From NCBI GenBank assembly GCA_000226015.1, contig JH153095.1, forward strand, positions 323,123 to 367,369: a stretch of 44,247 nucleotides of DNA, in the 5' to 3' direction. The stretch comes from Mnemiopsis leidyi. Its lineage: Eukaryota > Ctenophora > Tentaculata > Lobata > Bolinopsidae. Positions 1-12,700 of this stretch are shown in pieces. Below the pieces are notes generated by a model, which did no database searches, was not told the DNA's origin, and saw only the letters and a program-made list of their open reading frames with translations. Each line of letters begins with the position of its first letter. Position 1 is the stretch's first letter. The translations under genes were made by a program, and so were the position numbers.

Positions 1-189
1 TCGACAATCAAGCAGATCTCGTGTAGTACACGCGCAACTATTTTAGATCTAGTGCGAACTTCAGTGCTCTTCATTTGTATTCTGTGCACATACTGAGCTA
101 CCTGTTTTGCGGTTATCGGTTTTGGTTATTGCGAATGAGCTGAACTAGAGGTGGGTGGCGTCTTTAAAATTAGTCAACCGCGTTGTCTT

Positions 190-387
190 CCATGGTTTGT
201 AGCGTACTTTTCCATGGTTTGTAGCGTACTTTTCCATGGTTTGTAGCGTACTTTTCCATGGTTTGTAGCGTACTTTTCCATGGTTTGTAGCGTTATCGTC
301 CATGGTTTGTAGCGCTGTTTTCAATGGTTTGTAGCGTACTTTTCCATGGTTTGTAGCGTACTTTTCCATGGATTGTAGCTTTTAATA
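190..387. repeat. 22-bp tandem repeat, nine copies
   Basis: The core CCATGGTTTGTAGCG recurs with an exact 22-bp period, starting at 190, 212, 234, 256, 278, 300, 322, 344 and 366. Copies at 300 and 322 have diverged and the last is truncated. Because 22 is not a multiple of 3, the minus-strand open frame across it (145-369) simply cycles through the three frames of the repeat and is not evidence of a gene. The rest of 1-189 shows nothing I can assign. Confidence 0.95.
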
Positions 388-759
388 CTCATCCATAAAC
401 GGTGCTGCTTTTTTGCGTCCATCTAAAGAAACTTTAGTTCGAGGCACTTTATATTTGTATAGGTCTTTAGAATGGTCAGATGACTGGATTTGCAACTGTT
501 GATATTCTTGCAGGCAGCACAAGAAAAGATTATGAAGGGTGCAACTCAACAGCGAAGGGGCAGCGTGCACGAGCCTGTAATCCAGAGGTAGGACTTTTAG
601 ACATCCAGAAATAGAATTCCCTTCAATCCCTCATTTTTTCTACTTCTATAGACGGAGAGAGAAGATTTGGCGTTGGTAGAGTCTCACTCTTAGGCCTGGC
701 CTCTATAAAGCTCTATCTCTAGATCTTTACACTCTAGGAGTCTGATCCTGCTGTCCTGA
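388..759. other. Upstream flank of WD40 gene, no gene seen
   Basis: No convincing coding or RNA feature is visible between the 22-bp array and the ATG at 760. It presumably holds the promoter and 5' UTR of the WD40 gene. I see no clear TATA or initiator motif worth naming. Confidence 0.4.
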
Positions 760-3700
760 ATGTCTCAGATTCACGAAAACTTAACTACTCCTCTTCACAG
801 CTACGACACAAAGGACAATATCCAGCTTGCGGAGCACGTCACGATAAAGGACTTGAAAGAGCTGATGAGTCACTTTTCTCGGGGCGAGTCTGGGCCCTCT
901 TCCGACATCAGGCTTGACAAGACGCAATTCATGGGGGCCATCACTGAGCTGCTAGCCAACTCTCAGTGGGAGTATTTGTTGGGGAGTCCTGATTGGGAGA
1001 AGCGTCTTGACATGCTCTTTAACAAGGTGAGATAAGGCGGAGGTCGCGCAGTTTAAGTAGTCAGTAGTCATGTTTCGGTTGACAGGTTTGTTGGCTTGTA
1101 GTTCTCTACCTTCTCTAGTCTTTCCTAGACTTTTTACTTACGCTTATCAAATTCTTGAACTACAAAGATCAGTCTTGCTGCTGACATCGCTCGTGTAATG
1201 TCAGGGTCCTTGCTAAACTTTATCATAAGTCATAACCACCCTGCCGGCAGCATTGCTTTAATTTCGATACAAGCACACAATACACCGTAGGTAGACGCCT
1301 CCTGTGACGGCATGGTCGACTGGAACGAGTTTTGTACTTACATGTTACTTCAGTACCAGGAGAAGGACGCAGTCCACAACCGGAATGCTCCATTCAGGTC
1401 TGTAGTTGCCTTTTTTATGAGGAGGTAAATTTTAAGGTTGTTGACGTTGTCTTGGAAACAGAGGTCACAATTTTGGGTAGTACTCGCAAATTTTTTTTAT
1501 TAAGCGACTATCTCAATTATGATTTATGATAAGTTTTATGTGACGCATGGTTGCATAGTTTGGCGATAGCTCATGTCGCCCTATGGAAAAGAAAGACTCA
1601 AATTTTTAAGGTATCCTTATTTTCATCAGTTTTGTTACCTGCAGCCACCAAGAATGGCAGTATTAGATCGTTGCATAAAGTTGGTAAACTCTGATAGCTA
1701 AATCAATGGACCTAAGTTCTTAGATAATTGAATTAAAGTAAGATTATCCTCTTCAGGAGAGAAGAAAAATACGTAAAGGACAGCGCCAGTAAAGAGACGA
1801 TAACACGCGTGTGTTACGCTAGCAACCCTAGCAGATACCTCAGTGTTACCAGGGTAACTTCTTCACTATGTTTCTTGATACGTTAGCAACCCTAGCAGAT
1901 ACCTTAGTATTACCAAGGAAACTATATACTTGTTACGCTAGCAACCCTAGCAGATACCTCTGTGTTACCAGGGTAACTTCTTCACTATGTTTCTTGTTAC
2001 GTTAGCAACCCTAGCAGATACCTTAGTATTACCAAGGAAACTATATACTTGTTACGCTAGCATTAGCAACCCTAGATGATAACTCGCTGTTGTAAGGATA
2101 ACTAAGTTGCTTACTTAATACTTGTTTGTTACAATATTAGCTAACCTATCGGATGCCGGATAGTGTTACAAAGAATACAACTTTGCCTAAGTTTTTATAG
2201 TCACGAGACAGATTTTGTTAATGATTTGATTGGCCTTCAAGTTTTATAAATTTCATAAGTCAGCATACAATTGATTTTGTATTTTCGTTATTCGTCATTC
2301 CGGAATGATTTCCTTCAGGACGGTAATCTATCTCTGTGGTCGATGAACATGGAACTTCAGAAATCAGTACCAGTGTGTGACTCACAGCCCACCCAAACAG
2401 TTCAGACATTTCAGTCTGGTGCCACTCCTCGGAAACAGAGGTGATTTAAAAACACAGTAAAGAAGAGGTTAAGACTTATCATACTTTTTGTTACCATCCT
2501 GTCAGGAAGAAGTTTGAATTTAGACAAAGTCACGTCAAAGTTAGATCCTTATCTTCCAGATTTTAAGAGAGGGTAACAATCTTCTAATTGCCATGCTCTT
2601 GGAGTCTAATACTCTAATAGCTGTAAACTTCAACACTATCATGACTATACAGTAAGCTCATAAGACTGGCACTGTCTAATTTTTAACCGAGATCTTCGTC
2701 TACGACTATCCAGGCCTATAAACACCTCCGATCGACAGGTTGTGGATAACGGACATGTGCGTGATGGAGAATGTGAACAAGCTGGTCATCACAACTACCT
2801 CTAGAGAAATGTTCTTCTACGACATGAGCACCAAAACTTATTCCGTCCAGTTTCTTTTATTTGGTAAGTTTGCTTTAAGACTTATGAGATTTAATAATTG
2901 ACACCATCTTGTCAAAACATAAAATAAAGTTAGAATTTCAAGTAAGTAGTGTGTACCCGACTACCCGTGTTAGTGTGTACCACTAACCTCTCCAACCCTC
3001 CAGAGCTGGAATATGTACCCCTGTGTATGACATACTGGTACAACAAAGCAGATCCTGGCGGACGAAGTTTCCTCATATTTGGGGACGACAGCGGTTGTCT
3101 CCACATCTTCAACTTTCTGCAGCCCAATAAGGGGCTGTTCGAGTCACCCACTAAGAAACAGGAGGGCCATCTGAAGATCAACATGAAGGTTAGTTATTTT
3201 TCTGCCGTTATTACTTATCATTAAAATTGGAATTTTAAGGTATTACGAAATTGTCCTTGGCCGGATGACCTATGCCATCTTGCTTGAAGATTTGGTTATC
3301 CCGTTATCGCTATTTCAAATTAATTAAATTGAATTAAAGAATTATTTGATATGCGCTATCAAGCCGTCTGCAAGTTATGTGTGGATATCGACATTCTTCT
3401 TCACAGTAAGATACAATTTAAATCTTTGAAGCAAGAAAGGACAAGCTCTATAACATGTATAATTTTCATTGTAGTAAGTAAAGGTTTAAAGAATATAGAG
3501 GAACTTACAAATGTTTGTGCTTTATGGTATCTTAATCTCTGCTGTCAATGAAAGCAGATCAATTTAATAATTCTGATCGCTTTTTGCATCTGTTGGCTTG
3601 ATAAACTGTCCGAAAGAGTTTTCGTCATCGAGGTTTATCTTTTCAACCAGTGCAGACTGATGCTTAGATCGACATCGCTTGACAACTTGTAAAACACTAG

Positions 3701-6700
3701 AAAATACATTTTTAAATATAGTTCGTCATAGTGCTTTAGACCTGAGATGCGTCATTTATTTTTCCGACACAGACCACAATTTTTTTCTGTAGTCTCATCC
3801 AGTCCGTTACAACGGATCATGTCAGATCTTGTTCATCAATTTTCTTCTCCAAAGTCCAGAAGCAAAATTCTAATGTGACCTTTACTAGACAGCAATTCAC
3901 TCTTCCTGTGTTGAGTTAAGCTCGTTTAACTCGGTTGAGAGGTAGCGTTAAGTTTAGCACCCTACTGAACGAGAGTAAAAATTTCAAAACTTCCTTTTTA
4001 AGTTCGAAAATGTAATCTATCGTCAATTCACCATGGTAGAGGAAACACGGACAATAAGATCGAAGATGTTGAGGGATGCGTTGTTGATGAGTCTGATTCA
4101 CCAGGTCTAGGGCGGGTTGTAGGTCGGTTGATAAAGTAGGACAAAGACAAGGTGTTGCCGAAAATAACGAATACCGATGCCAAATAGCCGAGCACGCAGA
4201 TCGCCGTTGTCAAGGCTTTTTCTCAGCTAATTCTGTCGTCAATTGGCCAAAATAGCCTAACACCGTGGGTGCTTCCATAAATTTGCAACAAAAACTGATC
4301 GCTAATTAAAAAGTAAGGTTCATTTTGTTTGAGACAGCAAGTCATAAGTCCAAAATTGATTACCGTACTTAAACCGATAAGTAACGCAGTGGTTCAAAAT
4401 GACAATCAGGCCTCCATTACAGGTGGTTATAATCGGTCGAAAATAATCGCTCTTAGCAATGCACCGTCATAAATCGTGATTATTTGTTATTTGATACAAC
4501 TTTTTGTTCTTTAATGTATCTGGCTAAAGGAATAAATCATGAAATTACCCCAGAATAAGTTGCTTTAAGACACGCATCTCCAATTAAGCGCTAGGCCACC
4601 AGTCCATCCAGTCAGACAGATCTTCAGTCAAGTGTAAGCAGCAGGTCTTCAATCCAGCTATAGTATAATGCCCCATGTAATCAAAATGTCCCACATGTCC
4701 TGGATCGATGACCAATAGTAGACTCACTCTTACTGTTATCTCGCGCAGATTTCTCAGAAACAGACCCAAATTTCTGTTGTACTCTCATCAACTTAGTCAC
4801 AAAGAAGTTCCTCATGTCAGATCTTCGTGTGATATATATTACCGGGTTACAGACTGAGTTTAAAGGGATCAGGATGTGAGTTAAAGCACTAAATAGCACG
4901 TCAGAAAAGAAGAACATCCCTTCATTATGAAACGCTGCAATCAGAAGTGCAATTAGAGGAGCAATATTACAGATACAGAAGACAGCAGATAGAATTCCAA
5001 TAGTAACTGTGGCATACCTTGTTCGTTGATGACGGTCCTCCTTGAACGATTGGTGAAGCATCCAGAACGAGAGTATGCTAGAAGAAACAATAGTGAAAAC
5101 TAAAACAATGCGAATAGTGCTTTCAATTCTCCCCAATGTTAAGAATGCTTCCGGAAAAACGTAGTGCAAGATTCCTGATGTTAGCTCGACAACGCAAAAT
5201 ACCGCTATCGCTATGTTCAAACCAGCCGTTTTTACCAGATATAGCGGCCAAACCAGGTTTATCAGTCTTCTAACTGAGAGGAGGCATGTTATGAAGTATG
5301 TCATCCCCTCTGCAAAGAAGAAAACTGTGTACATGACCTCTACGACTTTTGCAGTTCCGTGTGTCAACTCACTCAAAGTCAGTAGAAAGTTTGCTATACA
5401 GAGAAGTGTATCAAAGCTGTTTAGAAAGACAAAAAGTTGCGTTGCAGAAGTTTCCATGTTGCGTTGTATAGACCTCCCTCTAACTTGCTTGATGAAGAAA
5501 TATAGCGATAGAGAGTTACTCGAGATACCAAAGAAAGTTATTGCCCAACTGCAGTGTAGCACCACTTTGGTGTCCTTACTCAGCTGACCCGTGTGTAGAC
5601 CAACTTCAGTCGGCTTCATGGCTATATCTGAAATTTAAAAATTAGCCTTTGCTCTAATTTTTTTATGAACCATGTTTGTTTATTTGGTGCATACCTTATT
5701 TGAACTATAAAGTCTAGAGGTGCTACCCTCAATCAGAAAGCAATGACTGTCAGCTGCCTGGAAGTTAGACTTTCATGCCATGGTATAGTACATAACTCCA
5801 CCACTTCCAGGGCACACCTCTGAGACGTTTCAATGACATAAAGAAGACAACTTTACAAAAGGTTTAGCCAGGAAAGCAAACCAATTTATCCTAACTCAAT
5901 ATTCAATCGTCATTGCTTATTGCTTACGTACACCAAAGGGTTCACCTTCATTTCCAAGTGATGATGTGACTGAGTTGAATGAACTTGAGAACAAAATCTT
6001 GTTGGAGAGGATCAGGTAAGCTTAGTCAGCCTCCACGATGTTACAAATCCTCTGGGGCGTTACTGCACCCAGTCTCCGAGCTTACAGTAATGATATAACA
6101 GGAAACAAACTAACACAGATACACACCAAATGGAATTGAGGCACACTTACTAGCTCGGCGCATATCAGAGCATGTTTTTGAACACTACTTATGCTACTGA
6201 AACTTGATAAGTCAACAGTTGAATGCATCTAGGCTGGCAAGGTCCAAGATCACTGCCATGTCTGAAACCAGTTTGTCTGAAATCAGTTGATAAGGGTCAC
6301 GCAATTACCTCAAAGGGTTACTCAACTATACAAAAGAAGACAACTTAAAAATTTTAAAGTAGGTTATTTCAACCAGATCAACTTAACGGTGGTTTGCTAA
6401 GTACCGCATGGAATCAGAGCCTGAGCTTGTACCTGACTACCTGATGGTAGGTGTGTTGTGATTAATTAAGTACCGCATGTCCGCATATAACGAATAACGA
6501 ATTAGAACGTCTTACTACATCAATGTAATGTCAGATATTACAAAAATATATATAAATTGTCTAAAAAAATTGAAAAAAATCATAACATGCGCCAAAAGAG
6601 GGAGTCAAGACAATGTAAAACTCTAAAACTATTACTAAAAACTCCCTACGAAGTCCAGTCAAGGAATGTCTATATTACACATGTAACAAAAAGTGTTCCT

Positions 6701-9700
6701 CTCATGTTGGTTTTGCTCTAGGCACGGCTTTAGTACCGCATGGAATTAGGGCCTGAGCTTGTACCTGACTACCTGGGTGCCAGGTGTGCTGTGATTTAAA
6801 TCTAAATGAGTAAATTAACCTAGAAATCAGCTGAATGTAACAGAACAGCAAGATTATCAACAGGTATTTGCCAGAGAGGATTTAAAACGGAAATTTACTA
6901 CTTGCTCACGGCATCAGATTTTCCTTTATTAATTAGCAACTAATCACTGTTCTTTTGTCCCATCATTCTATTTGAGACGTGGGGTATTATATTTATATTG
7001 TTTCCTCATGAATGACGAATGTTCTACCAAATTTACAGCTTTGACTGCGGCAGAGGTTAGAACACAAGTCTGTTTACGAACTGAGGCTATACGATCTTAA
7101 GACAAATAATAGCTGCTGTCCTCATACTGGAAAGTCGTGTGATTTGCACCAGCTGTGTAGCGATCGGAGTTTGATTTTAAGATTTAAAAAAAAACGGTTA
7201 CTCGGTTAAAAATGTGGAAATTTCATGTTGATATTTTCATTATTCGCCTCAAAAACTAAAAAGGCTCATTTAAGAAGCTGTGCCCGAAGAAATACATCTG
7301 AAAAGCAATAGAATTACATACATTTTCTCAATACAGTAGATGTGCAGTAACGCGAACGATTTATTGAATTGCTGATAATAAAACGTTAATTCTTGAGTTT
7401 CTGTAGAAACTTTGCGCCAGTTTAGTCAACCATTAACTCATTTACGTACGCTGCCGGACAGTTTCAGCGTATGGTCCTACCTGCTTAGCACTCACATATC
7501 GCAAGTTGCTTCCTGTTCGCTGAGTTACATCTAACGCTAAGACCCCTACCTAAATACAGTGATATTACAAGTACAACATGGGTACAACGTGCACATATGT
7601 TATATGCATACCCCAGCTTAATCTTATAGGTATACATCTTAATCTTGTAAACCCAAGACTTTTTTCTTTAACCATGCGTGCGGCAATCAAGCAGATTCAA
7701 ACACAACATAGAAGACCTTAATGACATATTTCATTGAATGGCAAGAGAAAGCTGATCAGACTTAATATCGACTACCGCAGCCTAACACATCGAAAAACTG
7801 ACAGTAAACTTGTTACCGGGCGCTGCTTGGCTTTTTCTACGTTTCCCTCCTATCGTTGTCGTAGACAATAAGGACTGAGGTACCCACGCAATCAACTTAC
7901 TGCACACAAGAGATCTAGAAGAAGATAATAAAAGTGGAAAGAGAACTGCAATAATTGAGTAGCCTGTGGATTTGATAACATCGTATCGGACCATTCACTA
8001 CTCATGGCAGGCGTGAAGCTCAGTTTACAGACAAGCAAATCACCTAATACATCACTAGTACCAGACCGCTCTCAGCTGAAAGCTCAATGTTTAAGGAAAG
8101 TTACTCTACTAAGGTCAATAATATTGCCGAGTACGTGATCAATATGTCGCAGTAGGCGCCTTTCTCAAGCCCAATCTTTAGGTATAGACGTAGTCTTACC
8201 CCGCTTTTATCGAGCAATAAGGATGCCTTTGTTTTAGATTGATAACGTACAGTCACGGACTTTACGACCTTATGTATTTCAGCACCGGCGAACAAATTCT
8301 AGACGGATCGCCCTTTAATACTTTTGTCACAACTCCAGTCTATCTGCCAATTATTTCTTCAAAAAATTCATTGTTTCCTAATTACTTTTGTTCGACGACA
8401 GTTGCGGCAGTACCTGCAAATCTGACTCGAAGTAAAAGTCGACTCGAAGTAAAATTCGACTCGAAGTAAAAGTCGACTCGAAGTAAAAGTCTCAGAGTTT
8501 TATAAAAAAGTTCTTAGTTTAGACCAGAGGCTTCTAGGCTAAAATGACCTTAGTCTAAATAGTTTTTACATTACTAAATATAAATTAAAACACAGATCAG
8601 CCCTATTTGCCTTTGGCCGGCCGGTACCAGGCCCGTATAAGGCCAAAAGCAGGCTTATTACAGCCGATAACGGGCCTATATCAGGCCAACAGCCAACCGG
8701 CCTATATCTCCCAATTTGTCCATGATCGATTTCAGAAATGCTGTAGTTGCTGATCAATCTTTTAGTTATTTGTCGCAAGTATGGTCTTCTAGTACTAGTA
8801 GAAGCAAATATGAGCACAAAAAATATGAGCACTAAAAAAGCTGTTCGGCCAAAAGCATATTTCAAGTAAAGCTAGGCATATAGAGAACGTAAGCCTGATT
8901 CTATGTAATTGCAAGTGACAAAGTGAAGTCTGAACTGTGCACGGTCAGCAACCTTACAGAAGTGTGATGTCGGAAATAATATTACGAGTGCTAAACGGTT
9001 GTGAGTGTCAGATAGGCGGAATATTTACAACAAGAATCAGGTAGATTCTTTAACTCCAGGCTTTCCGCCTCAATTTTATTGCCTTCCTTGTTCCGCCGAG
9101 TTGATCTAATTCAATTAACACATGACCACCGTACCAAGAAGGAATGGTAACCCAACAGTTGTACGACAATGACTCCCCTAACTCCCAGGACCTATCAGAT
9201 CATAGTCTGAAAGTCCACCATTCCCTCTGCATGGGAGGACCGGTACACTCTGACTGGGTGCGGAAGGTGGTCTACATCCCCGAAACTGATTACATACTTT
9301 CCTGTTCCAGCAGCTCGGAACAGAGCATGGTCCTTCAGGACCGCCTCAAGAAAAAGAAAAACTACATCTATAAAGTTCGGAAGGTACTTGAAATTGATGT
9401 CTGGTGATTATAAGTAGTTGGTTATTTTGACAAAACTTGTAACATAAGACTCTTTTTAGCAGTATAAATTTAGCGTTTTGATTAATTTTATCTTAGACCA
9501 ACATACTGCAGGGCATAAACTGTTTTGACTTCAACAAGAATCTGAACATAATAGCGACCGGTAGTACTGATCACACAGTCCGGCTCTGGAACCCTTATGT
9601 GGAGAGTAAACCCACAGCTCTTCTGAAGGGGCACCAGACCTCCATCTTAGATGTCGCAATACACGAGAGTGCCGGACAAGTCTTCAGTTACAGCATGGAT

Positions 9701-12700
9701 GTGGTGAGACATTAGTTCATCAAGTTTAGGATTTTTGTTTCTTGATTACCTGCTGTAGCTATCGATAAGAAAATGGCCTAAAAAGTAACATGTTTTAAAA
9801 TTGTTACTGCGGAATTCTTAAGCAGGGCCGCTCTTTCAGGTGCTAAAAGTTTATGACATCAAAGAGCACACTTGTTTACAAACTGTGATCCTGAAGTTCC
9901 CTAGAGGTAGCAGGGTCCCTGATCATGGTCCTTTCGTCCTGCACATCCAGGTAACAAATTTCTATATGTACTTCAGTAATTCTGTATTATCTACTTTCTT
10001 CTACTTTAAATTTCAGTCATCCTGATATCAACTGTTAGTCTTTTTCGAACAGCTTCTGTTGTCATTATGGTACTGTTCATGTTGTTTAGTACTTTTGTGT
10101 ACGATACTCGATTTTAGAACAACACTTCACTACAGCTTGTGTAGTCTTATATCTCGTGAAACACCATGTTCACAACGACTGTCTCCAGAAGAAAGTAACG
10201 AGCGCGCTGATAGTGTGCAGTAACGACTGTATGGCGGAGTTCAGGATGGGAAACAGGACTAACAACAACCAAGTTAAAGCAGTGCAGAGTCACGCTAAAC
10301 CCATCAGCTGTTGTGCTTACAGTCCTCAAACTCACCAGGTCGGCTAATTTACTCTAATTTCAAGTCTGTACAGGCAGTAAACACAGGAACAATTTACACA
10401 GTGATGGTGAATTCTAGAGACTAACTTGATAAATGTACTGAAGTATGTGGTAACCACTGTTACCCATTACCATAACCCTTGCTCTGTATACTACTGAGGT
10501 AGGGGGTATTGATATAACCCATGTTTTACAGATAATGACCGGGTGTGAGGGGTCTGTAGTTACCGTATGGGACATCAACACGGGAGCTAAGATGCTCAAG
10601 TTGAGTAACACTCACGGGAAACAGGAGATTACTTGTATGAGCATAGACACGGGCGGGAAACGACTTCTTACTGGAGCTAGAAACGGAAATGTCAAGGTTT
10701 CAAAATTTTCAATGTTGATCTTGATAGACGACAGCTTGCCAGTACAGATTAGTGAGAAAGTGTTTGGCTGAATTATGTAATTGAGTAAAATTGCGGTTTT
10801 TAGAATAAGATGCTCATGTAAGTCCACAAATAAAAGAAACTTTACAGACCACCAAAAACCTATCTCACTCTCTGGTCTCTATATTATTAGGTGTGGAACT
10901 TCAACAATGGACACTGTTTAAAGAAGCTAGAGGGGTTGGTGGAAGCGGAGGTAACTGGTATTCTGGCTTTCTCGGAGAAGAGTGTCATATACACTGCTGG
11001 CTGGAACAAGTGTATCAATGTCTACCGAGACGATAAGGATGTAAGAAGTATTTTAAAATCTTTCTTTTTCTCATTCCTCAGGTTCAGATTTAATTCTGAC
11101 ACTGATCTTCCTATAGAGATTACAATTCGTTTACTCGTACCGAAATTGCAAGATTTATTTAGTTTATCGTTTGTGTCCTTGTTTTCAGGCTTTCTATTTG
11201 CGGCCCCAGCCGGAGTGGCGAGGGGGGAATGTTCACAAAGATGACATACTCACCACAGCCTACTGCCCACCGAACTTGCTAGCCACCGCCAGCTTTGATG
11301 GCGAAATTATCGTTTGGAGCACCGAAACTCAGAAAATATTCCGGCGGTTCAGATCAGGAAGTAAGCCCGTCAGACATAGAGGAGGCACCAAGAGACCTTC
11401 TAGCCGAGCTTATCAGGACAGACCAGCCAATAATAACGGGTAAGAGGTGCTGATCCAAGGATGGGACCTTGGGGAACACCAGATTCGACCGATAATCTAC
11501 CGATTAATTAGTAGTTTGAAATTATTCATTGTCGGATCTCAACTAGAGTGTCCAATTGTCTGGCTGTTCAAACCACACTGAATTCTATTCGACATACTTT
11601 TAGAGCTTCACCGGTGGATAAAGTTATATTCCTGGAGGAAAGGGTGAAGGAGCGTCGGAACGAGGACTGTATGTTGGTGAGCAGCGAGAGCGGACACGCC
11701 TTCTTCTGGAACATTTACGGAGTCGCCCAGTGCGGAGGTTTGTACTTGACAGAGCCTGTTCTTGGATCTCTTAATCCTTGCAAATATAATACCAAAGTAA
11801 AAAAAAAAAAAAAAAAAAATACTGTGACTACTTTTCCCTTTAGCACAGCTAGTACCTACTTCAGCAACAAAACTCCTATGCTCTTTTTTGACATCACTCT
11901 GTTCAGGCTACTTCCAGACTGCATGTAGGGATGGAGAGAGCGTATTGGCGATGTGTACAGACTCTCAGAACAAGAGACTTGTCTGTGGGGATACTGCTGG
12001 ATACATTGCTGTGTACGACATCCGAACCTATTGCACTGCTTCTAATAAGGTCCGACTTGCTCCACTTTCAAGATACTTCTTAGTAAATCATTCTCAATTT
12101 GTATTTTGGTTAATCTGCAAAAATGCTATGCCAGTTGTTTATAGAGCTTTGTCCTTTTTCCTTCTCCAGTCAGTTTTAAACTAAAATGACCTCTACTGAG
12201 CTACTGTATACGATTGCATTTTAGCTTCATCTCTTTTATTCTATCACCTTACTCAGTATACCTGGCGGTTGGGTTTCGTAGTTCTCAATCAATCATTTTT
12301 TACTTTTTTACTTCTCTCTTAGACAGTGCCCCATTGGAATATTCATAAAAGCCTTCTAAAATTACTCCTTTTCTGCATTGGACTATTACTAAAATTACTC
12401 ATTTTCTGCATTGGACTATTACTAAAATTACTCCTTTTCTGCATTGGACTATTCATAAGAGCCTACTAACTTTACTCCTTTTCTGCATTGGACTATTCAT
12501 AAGAGCCTGCTAACATTACTCCGTTTCTGCAGAAGAACACGACGCCCAAAAGACTGACGGCATGGCACGGACACTGCGCTGCCGTCACGGCTCTGGAGCA
12601 CATTGAACACGAAAACGGACTGTTTCTAGTAAGTTGCAGTACCGACTCGACCGTTAGGATGTGGAACGTTCATGGGCACTTTGTGGGCACATTCGGACAA

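Larger units (their letters stand above)
5620..9188. other. Remainder of WD intron 6, no further gene seen
   Basis: Apart from the repeats listed separately (6396-6796, 8424-8491, 8597-8712), this stretch has only short, composition-poor open frames with no recognisable motif. It ends in the polypyrimidine/CAG acceptor before exon 7 at 9189. Confidence 0.6.

Noticed and set aside
145..369. 74-codon minus-strand frame with a repeated peptide
   Set aside because: It is translated 22-bp satellite; the repeat cycles through all frames and has no coding context.
5213..5587. 124-codon plus-strand frame
   Set aside because: It is the antisense shadow of the GPCR coding region at 4681-5619.
8566..8865. 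99-codon minus-strand frame
   Set aside because: It overlaps the GGCC-rich repeat block, has no motif and no splice context.
9144..9188. Extending WD exon 7 upstream to the ATG at 9144
   Set aside because: The phase-0 acceptor CTCCCAG at 9188 joins exon 6 correctly, while the upstream extension does not match the incoming phase.
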